Below, in pieces: positions 34,396-43,688 of a stretch of 64,000 nt of DNA. A model generated the notes under the pieces. It was not told the DNA's origin and did not search any database. It saw only the letters and a program-made list of their open reading frames with translations. How positions within the stretch are numbered: position 1 is the first letter of the stretch; every line of letters starts with the position of its first letter. The DNA lies in assembly GCF_014650675.1 (NCBI RefSeq), contig NZ_BMVK01000002.1:477880-541879 (forward strand). Reading direction: 5' to 3'. The stretch is from Streptomyces anulatus. Lineage in GTDB: Bacteria > Actinomycetota > Actinomycetes > Streptomycetales > Streptomycetaceae. The translations under genes and the position numbers were made by a program.

Positions 34396-34942
34396 GCGGG
34401 CGAAGGCGGCGTCGACCGGTTCCTCGGGCCTGGTGCGGCCCCCGCGCACCCGGCTGGACCAGCCGAAGGACCCGCGCCGGCGGCTGCTGCCGGAGTACGA
34501 CCCGGAGGCGTTCGGCCGGTTCTCGGAGCGGATCGCGCGCTTCCTGGGGACCGGGCGGTTCATCGTCTGGATGACGCTGATCATCATCATCTGGGTGCTG
34601 TGGAACATCTTCGCGCCCAAGGATCTGCGCTTCGACCAGTACCCGTTCATCTTCCTGACGCTGATGCTGTCGCTCCAGGCCTCCTACGCCGCGCCGCTGA
34701 TCCTCCTCGCGCAGAACCGGCAGGACGACCGCGACCGGGTCACGCACGAGCAGGACCGCAAGCAGAACGAGCGCTCCATCGCCGACACCGAATACCTGAC
34801 GCGGGAGATCGCGGCCCTGCGCATGGGCCTGGGCGAGGTCGCCACCCGGGACTGGATCCGCTCGGAACTCCAGGACATGGTGAGGGACATGGAGGACCGG
34901 CAGGTGCTGTTCCCGGCCGAGAGTGACGAAGGCGACCGCTGA
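34382..34942 (+). CDS. DUF1003 membrane protein
   Basis: A 186-residue DUF1003 protein. Two adjacent transmembrane helices (around FIVWMTLIIIIWVLWNIF and FIFLTLMLSLQASYAAPLIL) are followed by a charged helical tail (QNRQDDRDRVTHEQDRKQNE). The overlap with the preceding MgtE_N/CBS gene points to coupled translation and a shared function, perhaps as its membrane partner. The family has no assigned activity. Confidence 0.9.
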   Translation: MAGDERAKAASTGSSGLVRPPRTRLDQPKDPRRRLLPEYDPEAFGRFSERIARFLGTGRFIVWMTLIIIIWVLWNIFAPKDLRFDQYPFIFLTLMLSLQASYAAPLILLAQNRQDDRDRVTHEQDRKQNERSIADTEYLTREIAALRMGLGEVATRDWIRSELQDMVRDMEDRQVLFPAESDEGDR

Positions 34943-34985
34943 AGAGCTACCCGCCCGTAGTGCTCCGCGCCGTAACATCGTCTGT

Positions 34986-36119
34986 ATGGCTACGGAAGAC
35001 GCGGTGCTTGAGGCACTGTCGACAGTGAACGACCCGGAGATCCACCGCCCGATCACCGAGCTGGGCATGGTGAAATCGGTCGAGATCGATCCTGACGGTG
35101 TAGTCGCTGTCACGGTGTATCTCACGGTCTCCGGCTGTCCGATGCGCGAGACGATCACCCGGAACGTGACCGAGGCGGTCGCCCGGGTCGAGGGCGTCTC
35201 GCGGGTCGAGGTGACCCTCGACGTCATGAGCGACGAACAGCGCAAGGACCTGGCGAGCTCGCTGCGCGGCGGCACCGCCGAGCGGGAGGTGCCCTTCGCC
35301 CAGCCCGGCTCGCTGACCCGGGTGTACGCGGTCGCCTCCGGCAAGGGCGGCGTCGGCAAGTCCTCGGTGACGGTGAACCTCGCCGCGGCGATGGCGGCCG
35401 ACGGTCTGAAGGTCGGCGTCGTGGACGCGGACATCTACGGGCACAGCGTGCCCCGGATGCTCGGTGCGGACGGCAAGCCCACCCAGGTCGAGAACATGAT
35501 CATGCCGCCGTCCGCGCACGGCGTGAAGGTCATCTCCATCGGCATGTTCACCCCGGGCAACGCGCCCGTGGTCTGGCGCGGCCCGATGCTGCACCGGGCG
35601 CTCCAGCAGTTCCTCGCCGATGTGTACTGGGGCGACCTGGACGTCCTGCTGCTGGACCTGCCGCCGGGCACCGGCGACATCGCGATCTCGGTGGCGCAGC
35701 TCGTGCCGAACGCGGAGATCCTGGTCGTCACGACCCCGCAGCAGGCGGCGGCCGAGGTGGCCGAGCGGGCCGGATCGATCGCCGTGCAGACCCACCAGAA
35801 GATCGTCGGCGTGGTGGAGAACATGTCGGGCATGCCGTGCCCGCACTGCGACGAGATGGTCGACGTGTTCGGCTCGGGCGGCGGCGCACGGGTCGCCGAG
35901 GGGCTGACCCGCACGGTCGGCGCCGAGGTGCCGGTGCTCGGCTCGATCCCGATCGACGTACGGCTGCGCGAGGGCGGCGACGAGGGCAAGCCGGTCGTCC
36001 TGTCCGACCCCGACTCCCCGGCCGGCAGCGCGCTGCGCTCGATCGCACAGAAGCTGGGCGGCCGTCAGCGCGGCCTGTCGGGCATGTCGTTGGGCATCAC
36101 CCCGCGCAACAAGTTCTGA
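34986..36119 (+). CDS. mrp: Mrp/ApbC-type Fe-S cluster carrier ATPase
   Basis: A 377-residue P-loop ATPase. An N-terminal DUF59/MIP18 domain (residues 1 to about 90, with NDPEIHRPITELGM) precedes the deviant Walker A SGKGGVGKSS. The C-terminal CPHC pair would bind a bridging [4Fe-4S] cluster. Family members carry and deliver Fe-S clusters to target enzymes. TAACAT (34973-34978) lies 7 nt before the ATG and no ribosome site is seen, so a leaderless message is likely. The counterpart Rv1229c also lies in the sigE region. Confidence 0.94.
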   Translation: MATEDAVLEALSTVNDPEIHRPITELGMVKSVEIDPDGVVAVTVYLTVSGCPMRETITRNVTEAVARVEGVSRVEVTLDVMSDEQRKDLASSLRGGTAEREVPFAQPGSLTRVYAVASGKGGVGKSSVTVNLAAAMAADGLKVGVVDADIYGHSVPRMLGADGKPTQVENMIMPPSAHGVKVISIGMFTPGNAPVVWRGPMLHRALQQFLADVYWGDLDVLLLDLPPGTGDIAISVAQLVPNAEILVVTTPQQAAAEVAERAGSIAVQTHQKIVGVVENMSGMPCPHCDEMVDVFGSGGGARVAEGLTRTVGAEVPVLGSIPIDVRLREGGDEGKPVVLSDPDSPAGSALRSIAQKLGGRQRGLSGMSLGITPRNKF

Positions 36120-36135
36120 CGCGCCTCGGAGCGAC

Positions 36136-36170
36136 ACAGGGCGGGCCGGTGGTCATCCGGCCCGCCCTGT
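36136..36170. terminator. Hairpin terminator between convergent genes
   Basis: A 14-bp stem (36136-36149 with 36157-36170) and 7-nt loop lie between mrp and the next minus-strand gene. Confidence 0.88.
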
Positions 36171-36177
36171 CGCGTTG

Positions 36178-36837
36178 CTACGCGTACGTCTCGATGTCCT
36201 TGATGGCCGCGAAGCCGAGACCGTACGCGCTCATGCCCCGCCCGTACGCCCCGATGTGCACGCCCTCGTGGGCGGATCCGGCGAGGACCCAGCCGAACTC
36301 GGACTCGCGGTAGTGGAACTCCACCGGCACCCCGTCCACCGGGAGGGAAAGCGTCGACCAGGGCGCGCTGCCGAGGTCGTCGGCGAGGGTGAACGCCGTC
36401 TCGGTCTGCTGGTCCAGCCAGTCGTCGCGCAGGGTGTGGTCCATCTGCGGCGGCCAGGTGTACGCCAGCAGGCCGGAGCCCGCGAGCCAGGCGGCCGAGG
36501 ACACCGTGGTGGCGTCCAGCACGCCCGTGCCGTCGCCACTGCGTCTCACCGGGCTCGCGGCCACGGTGATCACCGCCGCGAACCGCTCCTTGTCGGCGGA
36601 GCCGTCCGACTTCACCGATGGCTCGTCGCCGTGCCCCGTCGCGCCGTGCTGCACCGTGCCGTCCGCCGCGGTACCGACCTGCATCAGCCAGCGCGGGCCG
36701 GTGAAGGCCTCGTCCAGCCCGTACCAGGGGAAGGTCGCTCCCAGGTAACCGTCGACGGTACGCCGCTTCGCCGGCACCGCCTCCGCCGTGGCCGTGCCCG
36801 GGACACCGTCCGTATCAATCCGACTCGTCGTCTCCAT
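36178..36837 (-). CDS. Conserved hypothetical protein
   Basis: A 219-residue protein with no signal peptide or transmembrane segment and no family I recognise. It is rich in aromatic residues (TFPWYGLDEAFTG, LLAYTWPPQMDH, VEFHYRESEFGWVLAGSAHEG). GAGGAGGCGG precedes the ATG. It is a single gene between two minus- or plus-strand units, and the context says nothing about its job. Confidence 0.75.
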   Translation of the reverse strand: METTSRIDTDGVPGTATAEAVPAKRRTVDGYLGATFPWYGLDEAFTGPRWLMQVGTAADGTVQHGATGHGDEPSVKSDGSADKERFAAVITVAASPVRRSGDGTGVLDATTVSSAAWLAGSGLLAYTWPPQMDHTLRDDWLDQQTETAFTLADDLGSAPWSTLSLPVDGVPVEFHYRESEFGWVLAGSAHEGVHIGAYGRGMSAYGLGFAAIKDIETYA

Positions 36838-36962
36838 CTGCGCGGCCGCCTCCTCGATCAGTCATGATCCGGAGCGGCCCGCCCCCCGCGGGCTTGGGCA
36901 TCCTCGCAACCGGACAGATGGAGAATAGCCATACCGTCCGGGCGAGTCGGGATTGACCGGGG

Positions 36963-37463
36963 TCAGGTGGCGTCTGCGTCGAACGGCGGGCGCTCGGGCT
37001 GCGTCTGCTGCGGGGTCTTCTTCAGCAGGTCAGGAGCGGTGTCGCCGGTCTTGGTGAGGCTGGGCGCCGAGCCTTCCGCCGACGCGCCCGCCGAGCCGTT
37101 CGCCGCACTGTTGGCGGTATCGGCCGCGGCCGGGGTGCGCCCGTTGACCGCGTCGGTGACGTCCGACAGGTCCTTGCGCAGGTCGAAGCTCTCGCGGATC
37201 TCCTTCAGCCCCAGGTCGTCGTTGCCGTCCATGAGCTGCTTGCGGACGAACGTCTTGGGGTTGAGGTCCTCGAACTCGAAGTCCTTGAACTGCGGGCCCA
37301 GCTCCGAGCGGATGTCTTCCTTGGCGCTGTCCGAGAACTCGCGGATCTTACGGATGGTGCGCGTGACGTCCTGGATCAGCTTGGGCAGCTTGTCGGGGCC
37401 GAAGACCAGCACGGCCAGCACCCCGAGCGTCAACAGCTCCAGTGCGCCTATGTCATTGAACAC
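36963..37463 (-). CDS. tatB: Sec-independent translocase subunit TatB
   Basis: A 166-residue TatB. The N-terminal helix FNDIGALELLTLGVLAVLVFGPDKLPKL has the family's GPDKLP hinge, then an amphipathic helix and a disordered acidic Pro/Ala-rich tail. With TatA and TatC it exports folded proteins; TatB receives the twin-arginine signal. The start is GTG behind GAGGAGCAGCAAG. It follows htrA in the sigE-rseA-htrA-tatB order also found in mycobacteria. Confidence 0.93.
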   Translation of the reverse strand: MFNDIGALELLTLGVLAVLVFGPDKLPKLIQDVTRTIRKIREFSDSAKEDIRSELGPQFKDFEFEDLNPKTFVRKQLMDGNDDLGLKEIRESFDLRKDLSDVTDAVNGRTPAAADTANSAANGSAGASAEGSAPSLTKTGDTAPDLLKKTPQQTQPERPPFDADAT

Positions 37464-37582
37464 CTTGCTGCTCCTCGTGTTCTCCGCGTGTTCTCCGTGC
37501 GATCGCGGCCCGGGTCTCCCAGCTGCCCGGACCGCTCAAAGGTACCTGTCGAAGGTGTCCGGGCGGTACCTCGCGGTGGCCG

Positions 37583-39529
37583 TCACGTGCCGCTCGCCGA
37601 GCCGAGCGTCAGGGTCACCGTCCGCTCCTCGCCGCCGCGGGTCAGCTTGAGGTCGAGGTCGTCGCCGGGCCGGTGGGCTCGGATCTTCACGATCAGCTCC
37701 TCGCCGCTGTGCACGCGCTGGCCCTTGACGTGGGTGATGACGTCACCGGACTTGATGCCCGCCTTGGCCGCGGGTCCGTCCTTCGCGACGGCGGGCGCGC
37801 CGTCGGCGCCCTTCGTGCCGACCTTGGCCCCGTCACCGGTGTACTTCATGTCCAGCGTGACGCCGATCACCGGGTGGGTGGCCTTGCCGGTGCTGATCAA
37901 CTCCTCGGCGACGCGCTTGCCCTGGTTGATGGGTATCGCGAAGCCGAGCCCGATGGAGCCGGACTGGCCGCCCGCCTCGGGGCCCCGGGCGCTGTCGGCC
38001 GCGCGGATGGCGCTGTTGATGCCGATGACATGGGCCTGGGTGTCGACCAGTGGTCCGCCGGAGTTGCCCGGGTTGATCGGGGCGTCGGTCTGGAGGGCGT
38101 CGACGTAGCTGATGTCGCTGCCGTCGCCCTTCTCGCCGCCCGCGGTGATCGGCCGCTGCTTGGCGCTGATGATGCCCGAGGTCACCGTGTTGGACAGGTC
38201 GAAGGGGGCGCCGATGGCCACCACCGGGTCGCCGACCTGGACGTTGTCGGAGTTGCCGAGCGGCAGGGGCTTGAGCCCGGAGACTCCGCGGACCTTGACG
38301 ACCGCGAGGTCGTAGCCGCTGTCCTTGCCGACGAGCTCGGCGGACGCCGTCTCGCCGCTGCTGAACGTCACGGTGATGTCCCCGCTGGACCCGGCCGGGG
38401 CGACGACGTGGTTGTTGGTGAGGATGTGGCCCTGGCCGTCGAGGACGAAGCCGGTGCCCGTGCCGGACTCGGCGGTGCCGCTGACGTGCAGGGTGACCAC
38501 GCTGGGCAGGGCGCTGGCGGCGATGCCCGCGACGCTCTCGGGGGCCCGGTCGCCGTTGTCGCGGTCCGCCTGCGGCAGCTCGACGGTGGTCAGCCCGCCG
38601 TTGCGCTCGATGTACGCGCCGACCCCGCCGCCGATGCCACTGGCGACCAGGGTCAGCAGGAGCACCCCCATGAACGCCCCGCCCCGGCGCTTCTTCCTGC
38701 GGCCGGGGTCGGTGCCCTCGGGGGGTCCCGGCCGGGTCAGCGGCTGTCCCGGAGCGCCCCACGGGTCGTACTGGAGCCACTGGGTGTGCTGCTGTGCGTG
38801 CGGTTGCGGCGCCGGGTGCGGGGCGGGGGCGGGGTGCTGCGTCTGGTGCCCGGGGGCTGCCTGCGGCTGCCCGGGGGCTCCCTGCGGCGGCTGCGGTGCG
38901 TGGGCGGCATGCGCCGGGTGGGCCCCGGGGGCCGTCGTGTGCTGGGCGGGCGCCTGGGGCTGTGCGTGGGGCCCCGGCGGCGTGAAGCCGTCGGCGGGCT
39001 GGGCGTGCGGGGCCGTGAAGCCGTCGGCGGGCGCGGACCGCGGTGCCGGGGAAGGGGCGGGCGGCGACGCGGGGGCCGGGATCCCGGCGCCGTTCGTCGC
39101 GGCGTACTGCTGGGACGGGCCTCCGGCCCCCGGCGGTACGACGGTGCCGTGGGCCGGGGTGGGCCGCTGCACCGGCGGGGCGGGCGCCCAGGGGCCGGGG
39201 CCGCCGTAGGGCGGGGTGCTGTACTCGTCGGGCTCGTGCAGCGGGGACCCGGACGGGCGGGGGCGCGGAACCTCCTGGCCGCCGTGTTCCTCCGGCCGGA
39301 CGGAGGCGTCGGAGGGCGGAACCGGGGTGGTGTCCGGGGCCGGGGTTGTGTCCGGGGCCGGGGGCGAAGCCGGTGCCGGAGCCGCGTCCGGGGCTGCCGG
39401 CTCGCGGTCCTCGGCCGCCGGAGCGTCCGACGGGGCCGGCCCGCTGTCCGGCTCCGTGCGGTCGGCACGCCCCGCCGTGGGGCGGCTCCACCACTTCGCC
39501 TGCGGCCCGGTGGGCTTCCCGTCGTCCAT
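37583..39529 (-). CDS. htrA: HtrA/DegP-type membrane serine protease
   Basis: A 648-residue protease. Residues 1 to about 350 form a long Pro/Gln/His-rich cytoplasmic part ending in one transmembrane helix (FMGVLLLTLVASGIGGGVGAY). The trypsin-like domain has the triad in TNNHVVAP, GYDLAVVKV and PGNSGGPLV, and a C-terminal PDZ domain starts near PVIGVTLDM. It degrades or refolds damaged envelope proteins. The ATG follows GGGGAGAGC. It lies downstream of the ECF sigma/anti-sigma pair, so envelope-stress control is likely. Confidence 0.93.
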   Translation of the reverse strand: MDDGKPTGPQAKWWSRPTAGRADRTEPDSGPAPSDAPAAEDREPAAPDAAPAPASPPAPDTTPAPDTTPVPPSDASVRPEEHGGQEVPRPRPSGSPLHEPDEYSTPPYGGPGPWAPAPPVQRPTPAHGTVVPPGAGGPSQQYAATNGAGIPAPASPPAPSPAPRSAPADGFTAPHAQPADGFTPPGPHAQPQAPAQHTTAPGAHPAHAAHAPQPPQGAPGQPQAAPGHQTQHPAPAPHPAPQPHAQQHTQWLQYDPWGAPGQPLTRPGPPEGTDPGRRKKRRGGAFMGVLLLTLVASGIGGGVGAYIERNGGLTTVELPQADRDNGDRAPESVAGIAASALPSVVTLHVSGTAESGTGTGFVLDGQGHILTNNHVVAPAGSSGDITVTFSSGETASAELVGKDSGYDLAVVKVRGVSGLKPLPLGNSDNVQVGDPVVAIGAPFDLSNTVTSGIISAKQRPITAGGEKGDGSDISYVDALQTDAPINPGNSGGPLVDTQAHVIGINSAIRAADSARGPEAGGQSGSIGLGFAIPINQGKRVAEELISTGKATHPVIGVTLDMKYTGDGAKVGTKGADGAPAVAKDGPAAKAGIKSGDVITHVKGQRVHSGEELIVKIRAHRPGDDLDLKLTRGGEERTVTLTLGSASGT

Positions 39530-39618
39530 GCTCTCCCCGCAACTGGCCTCTGTACGCCCCACCGAGGCGTCCCTCACCGGAATTCAACCAGGTTTGCGAA
39601 TCCCCGCGCAGGGTCCGG

Positions 39619-40680
39619 TCAGGGCCGGGGCGAAAGCGGGCTCGCCAGATCGTTGGCCGGCGCGCCCGGGGGCGGCCCCGGGGAAACCGAGGAGGGCACC
39701 GTCTTCGGCGCCGCACCGCTGCCGAGCGCCGCCGCCAGCAGCGGGGTGCCGGACATCGTCGGACGTATCAGCGGCGACACGGACACATTCAGCACGGGGA
39801 GCGTGAAGGGGTGACCGCCCGAGGTCTGGACACCGAACAGCGGCGGCGCGGTCGGCGGCCCCTGCCGGTTCACCGGAGGGGTGACGACGGGAACCACCGG
39901 TGTCGCACCGGTGAGCGACGGGGGCACCCGGTTCGTTCCGGCCGGGGCCGTACCGGACACGGGCTGCCCGGCCGCCCGGCCGTCGCCGGTCACCGCGAGG
40001 GCTCCGCCGCCCCGGCGGCTGACCGCTTTCGCGCCGCTCTCGGCGCGGGTCGCGGCGTCGAGCGGGGTGACGTTGTTCCCGGCGCCCTCGGCGCGCAGGG
40101 AGGATTCGGGGCCGGAGTCCAGCGGCAGGGTGCCGCCCAGCGCGATGGCCGCGAGGGAGACGGCGCTGGCCGCGGCGAACGCGAAGCGCCGCCCGCGCCA
40201 GGGCGAGCGGTCCGCGTCGCGGGCCACCTCGTGTATGCGGAAGACCGAACCGGACGCGGGGCCGCCGGGCAGCACGGCGGTGGAGCCGTGGGTGGCGGGG
40301 AGGTATCCGAAGCCGTCCAGGGGGGAGGACGCGGTGTCGGCGCGGGTGCTGCCGCCGGAGGGCCGCAGCCCGGGGAAGAACTCGTCGGCGAAGGGCCCCC
40401 GGCCGCCGAACGGTCCGCCGGAGCCGGTGTCGTCGCCGCCAGGACCCCCGGGAAGGCCCTGCAGGCGGGCCAGGAAGCCCTCGGAGGGCGAGGGCGAGGT
40501 GGACATGGCGAAAGCGCTCTTGAGGCGACGCTGGGCATCGGCTTCGGCCTTGCACTTGGCGCAGGTCGCCAGGTGGGCCAGGACCCGATCGCGGGCGTCG
40601 TGTTTCAGCTCGCCGTCGACCAGCGCGGCGAGGCGGTCCCCCAGATGCGCTTCCGCGGGGGTGGGTCCTGTGCCGCTCAC
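39619..40680 (-). CDS. Zinc-binding anti-sigma factor (ZAS/RseA type)
   Basis: A 353-residue anti-sigma factor. The N-terminal ZAS domain has the zinc motif H36-x3-C40-x2-C43 (HLATCAKC) with an upstream histidine at position 27. It would bind and silence the sigma factor encoded just before it. A transmembrane helix around residues 165-185 ([18 protein letters not shown]) suggests membrane anchoring. The extracytoplasmic part is Pro/Gly-rich. Its GTG start overlaps the sigma stop (GTGA), so the two are translationally coupled. It is equivalent to mycobacterial RseA but longer. Confidence 0.92.
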   Translation of the reverse strand: MSGTGPTPAEAHLGDRLAALVDGELKHDARDRVLAHLATCAKCKAEADAQRRLKSAFAMSTSPSPSEGFLARLQGLPGGPGGDDTGSGGPFGGRGPFADEFFPGLRPSGGSTRADTASSPLDGFGYLPATHGSTAVLPGGPASGSVFRIHEVARDADRSPWRGRRFAFAAASAVSLAAIALGGTLPLDSGPESSLRAEGAGNNVTPLDAATRAESGAKAVSRRGGGALAVTGDGRAAGQPVSGTAPAGTNRVPPSLTGATPVVPVVTPPVNRQGPPTAPPLFGVQTSGGHPFTLPVLNVSVSPLIRPTMSGTPLLAAALGSGAAPKTVPSSVSPGPPPGAPANDLASPLSPRP

Positions 40681-41438
40681 GCCGTTCCGCCCTCCCCTGC
40701 CAGGACCGCGTCCGCCAGGGAGCGCTGCTCGGCGCGGGCCTCGGGCGAACGGTGCTTGAGCGCCTTGCGCAGGTGGGAGCGACCGCGGTGGATACGGCTG
40801 CGGACGGTGCCGAGCTTCACCCCGAGGGTCGCGGCGATCTCCTCGTAGCTGAGGCCCTCGATGTCGCAGAGGACCACGGCCGCACGGAATTCGGGCGCGA
40901 GGGTGTCCAGCGCCTGCTGCACGTCGGCGTCGAAGTGGGTGTCGTTGAAGACCTGCTGCGGGGACGGCTCACGGCTCGGCAGGCGCTCGGCCGCGTCGTC
41001 GCCGAGCGAGTCGAAGCGGATGCGCTGCTTGCGCCGGACCATGTCCAGGAAGAGATTGGTCGTGATGCGGTGAAGCCAGCCCTCGAAGGTGCCGGGCGTG
41101 TACGTCGACAGCGAGCGGAACACCCGGACGAAGACCTCCTGGGTCAGGTCCTCGGCGTCGTGCTGGTTTCCCGTCAGCCGGTAGGCGAGTCGGTACACAC
41201 GGCCGCTGTGCGTGCTGACGATCTCTTCCCATGAGGGCGGGGTCCACGCCTGAGGATCCGCATCAGAGGCGAAGGTCGCGGTCGGTGCGGAGTCGTCGGA
41301 AGAACGGTCAGCAATGTTGGTCACGGATTTCGGCTCACCGGCCGACCTGAGGAGACGCCGCAGCATCCCTCCCCGGTCCACAGGCGCAGCCGCACCTCCC
41401 CTATCGGCTCTGGTGGTGTCCAGTGGAGCCCCTACCAT
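40677..41438 (-). CDS. sigE: ECF RNA polymerase sigma factor (SigE-like)
   Basis: A 253-residue ECF sigma factor. Region 2 ([29 protein letters not shown] and [14 protein letters not shown]) and region 4 ([41 protein letters not shown]) are complete. An N-terminal extension of about 70 residues is as in mycobacterial SigE. The start is ATG 41438 behind GAGG; upstream in-frame Mets lie in the region of the O-methyltransferase promoter. Synteny (O-methyltransferase, sigma, RseA, HtrA, TatB) supports the SigE name, but this is not S. coelicolor SigE in the cell-wall CseBC system. Confidence 0.92.
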   Translation of the reverse strand: MVGAPLDTTRADRGGAAAPVDRGGMLRRLLRSAGEPKSVTNIADRSSDDSAPTATFASDADPQAWTPPSWEEIVSTHSGRVYRLAYRLTGNQHDAEDLTQEVFVRVFRSLSTYTPGTFEGWLHRITTNLFLDMVRRKQRIRFDSLGDDAAERLPSREPSPQQVFNDTHFDADVQQALDTLAPEFRAAVVLCDIEGLSYEEIAATLGVKLGTVRSRIHRGRSHLRKALKHRSPEARAEQRSLADAVLAGEGGTA

Positions 41439-41566
41439 AGCCACCTCGCCCGTTAGCTCCGGATAAGCCTTTTTCCCTGATGGGGCCGGGCGTCGCCCGG
41501 GACTTTCCCGCAGTTCGCCGGTCCGGTCCGCGGACCTGCTCACTGCGCTTTCCCCACAGCTTGCAC

Positions 41567-41593
41567 AACGCCCGGTCCCATCTGCGGGTTCCC
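41567..41593 (-). promoter_or_regulatory. Candidate autoregulatory ECF promoter of the sigma gene
   Basis: On the minus strand GGGAAC (41588-41593) is followed after 17 nt by CGTT (41567-41570), the pattern of SigE-type ECF promoters. It would give a leader of about 120 nt before the sigma gene. Confidence 0.5.
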
Positions 41594-41616
41594 GGGTCCA
41601 GCGGATACAGTCACCG

Positions 41617-42282
41617 TTGCGCCAACTACGGGGACAGGAGAGGGTCATTACCGCCAACCGGCAGACGAGCTGGGCGTTCGCCGACGCCTTTGTCGCCGAG
41701 GACGAAGCACTGCACGGGGCCCGGGAACGGGCTCGTGAGCTGGGGCTTCGCTCGGTGTCACCGGGCACCGGCGCTGCGCTGCGCCTGCTGGCAGCCGCCG
41801 CGGATGCCAAAGCGGTGGCGGAGATCGGCACGGGAACCGGCGTGTCCGGCATCTATCTCCTGCACGGCATGCGGCCGGACGGGGTCCTGACCACGGTGGA
41901 CCCCGAGCCCGAGCGTCAGCAGTTCGCCCGGGCGGCGTTCCGCGAGGCGGGCTTCGCCACCAACCGGGCCCGGTTCATCCCCGGCCGCGCCCTGGACGTC
42001 CTGCCCCGGCTCGCGGACGGCGGTTACGACCTCGTCTTCTGCGACGGCGACCGGCTGGAGAGCCTCGATGTGCTCGCTGAATCGTTGCGCCTGCTGCGGC
42101 CCGGTGGCCTGGTCTGCTTCGAGGGCGTCTTCGCCGACGGCCGCACGGTCGACTCCGCGGCCCAGCCGGCCGAGGTGCTGCGGCTGCGGGAGCTGCTGCG
42201 GGCGGTGCGTGAGAGCCAGGAGCTGATGTCGACCCTGCTGCCGGTCGGCGACGGTCTGCTCTGCTCGGTCCGGCGCGGCTGA
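41617..42282 (+). CDS. SAM-dependent O-methyltransferase
   Basis: An O-methyltransferase of the catechol/caffeoyl-CoA type (Rv1220c-like), 221 residues if TTG 41617 is used. The SAM motif is [12 protein letters not shown], followed by [14 protein letters not shown] and the metal/substrate motif [10 protein letters not shown]. The start is unclear. AGGAGAGGG (41636-41644) lies just before the ATT at 41647, and a -10-like TACAGT (41606-41611) lies so close to the TTG that the message may begin after it. The start may therefore be ATT 41647 (211 residues). The substrate is unknown. It is divergent from the sigma gene. Confidence 0.88.
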   Translation: MRQLRGQERVITANRQTSWAFADAFVAEDEALHGARERARELGLRSVSPGTGAALRLLAAAADAKAVAEIGTGTGVSGIYLLHGMRPDGVLTTVDPEPERQQFARAAFREAGFATNRARFIPGRALDVLPRLADGGYDLVFCDGDRLESLDVLAESLRLLRPGGLVCFEGVFADGRTVDSAAQPAEVLRLRELLRAVRESQELMSTLLPVGDGLLCSVRRG

Positions 42283-42326
42283 GCAGGCAGAACCCCATCG
42301 TGAGCGCGTAGAACCTCAGTAGGACG

Positions 42327-42365
42327 CACCACTGCCCGGTACGGAATCCGTACCGGGCAGTGGTG
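42327..42365. terminator. Hairpin terminator between convergent genes
   Basis: A perfect 18-bp stem (42327-42344 with 42348-42365, loop AAT) lies between the O-methyltransferase and DUF3117 genes. Confidence 0.9.
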
Positions 42366-42385
42366 AAGGTGATGGGCGTTCCGCG

Positions 42386-42553
42386 TCAGCCGACGACCTT
42401 CTTCAGCGCGTCGCCGAGGGCATCGGCCTCGTCCGGAGTCAGCTCGACAACAAGCCGACCGCCGCCTTCGAGCGGAACGCGCATGACGATGCCCCGCCCC
42501 TCCTTTGTCACCTCGAGCGGGCCGTCGCCCGTCCGCGGCTTCATGGCCGCCAT
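42386..42553 (-). CDS. DUF3117 small protein
   Basis: A 55-residue protein (starts MAAMKPRTGDGPLEV, ends DALKKVVG), the counterpart of mycobacterial Rv1211. It has a compact beta-rich core (GIVMRVPLEGGGRLVVEL) and a C-terminal helix (TPDEADALGDALKKVV). AAGGGGAACGAGC precedes the ATG. DUF3117 has no known function but is very widely conserved in actinobacteria. The sigE-region context matches M. tuberculosis. Confidence 0.88.
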   Translation of the reverse strand: MAAMKPRTGDGPLEVTKEGRGIVMRVPLEGGGRLVVELTPDEADALGDALKKVVG

Positions 42554-42868
42554 GCTCGTTCCCCTTCCTGAAACCAGCTCATCGCAACCGGCGGCCCCAT
42601 GACAGGCGCTGCCTCACCGGCATCGAACACATTGCTTCTTCGCCATTATCCCGCATCAATGACCCCGATGACCAACATCGGTCTGCATCGCTTGCGCAAC
42701 GCGCTCTCTCAAAACCACCCAATTCGGCGATCCGGCTGCGATACTGCGCCGCCCCGGACCCCCAGGTGAGAGCCAATTGTTAGACGCAGGTCACATCTCT
42801 GCCCAGCCCCGCATCGGCCATGCTTGCCTCCAGTGGCAACGATGCCCGAGCAGCGAGGGGATACCGGA
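42554..42868. other. Divergent intergenic region, no gene seen
   Basis: These 315 bases between DUF3117 and the enoyl-CoA hydratase hold the two promoters. A minus-strand GATAAT (42645-42650) could be the -10 of DUF3117, with TTGGTC 19 nt upstream. The sequence is less GC-rich than its surroundings. No ORF with a ribosome site was found. Confidence 0.4.
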
Positions 42869-43681
42869 ATGGCCGACGAGCCGGCGAACAGCGTCCTGTA
42901 CGACGTGAGCGAGGGTCTCGCGACGATCACGATCAACCGACCCGGCGCGATGAACGCGATGAACACCGCGGCGAAGGTCGCGCTGCGGGACGCGCTGCTG
43001 GCGGCGGCCGCGGACGCGGGCGTCCGGGCGGTACTGCTCACGGCCACCGGGCGCGCCTTCTGCGTCGGCCAGGACCTCAAGGAGCACGTCGCCACGCTCA
43101 CGGCCACCCGCGAGGCGGGCGGCGGGAACGCGCTGAGCACCGTGCGGGAGCACTACAACCCGATCGTGCGGGCCATCACGGAGATGGCCAAGCCCGTCGT
43201 CGCCGGGGTGAACGGCGTCGCGGCGGGGGCCGGGTTCGGATTCGCGCTCGCGGCCGACTACCGGGTGGTCGCCGACACCGCCTCCTTCAACACCTCGTTC
43301 GCGGGCGTCGCACTCACCGCCGACTCGGGCGTGTCCTGGACCCTGCCCCGGCTGATCGGGCAGAGCCGCGCCGCCGATCTGCTGTTCTTCCCCCGGTCGA
43401 TCTCCGCGCAGGACGCGTTGGAGCTGGGCCTCGTCAACCGGGTCGTCCCCGCGGCCGAGCTGGCCGAGCAGGCGGCGGCGGTGGCCCGTGCCCTGGCGGA
43501 CGGCCCCACGGTGGCGTACGCGGCGCTGAAGGAGTCGATGGCGTACGGCGCCGGGCACACGCTCGCCGAGGCGCTGGAGAAGGAGGACGAACTCCAGACC
43601 CGGGCGGGCGCGTCGCAGGACCACACCATCGCGGTGGAGGCGTTCCTGGCCAAGGAGAAGCCGGTCTACCTCGGGAAGTAG
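42869..43681 (+). CDS. Enoyl-CoA hydratase/isomerase family protein
   Basis: A 270-residue crotonase-fold enzyme. The oxyanion-hole segments are FCVGQDLKEH and GVNGVAAGAGFGFALAADY, and SDSGVSWTLPRLIG-like residues line the active site. It may hydrate or isomerise an acyl-CoA in fatty-acid or aromatic degradation; the substrate is not certain. The ATG follows GAGGGGATACCG. It is convergent with tag, with only 7 nt between the stop codons. Confidence 0.9.
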   Translation: MADEPANSVLYDVSEGLATITINRPGAMNAMNTAAKVALRDALLAAAADAGVRAVLLTATGRAFCVGQDLKEHVATLTATREAGGGNALSTVREHYNPIVRAITEMAKPVVAGVNGVAAGAGFGFALAADYRVVADTASFNTSFAGVALTADSGVSWTLPRLIGQSRAADLLFFPRSISAQDALELGLVNRVVPAAELAEQAAAVARALADGPTVAYAALKESMAYGAGHTLAEALEKEDELQTRAGASQDHTIAVEAFLAKEKPVYLGK

Positions 43682-43688
43682 CCGCTGC

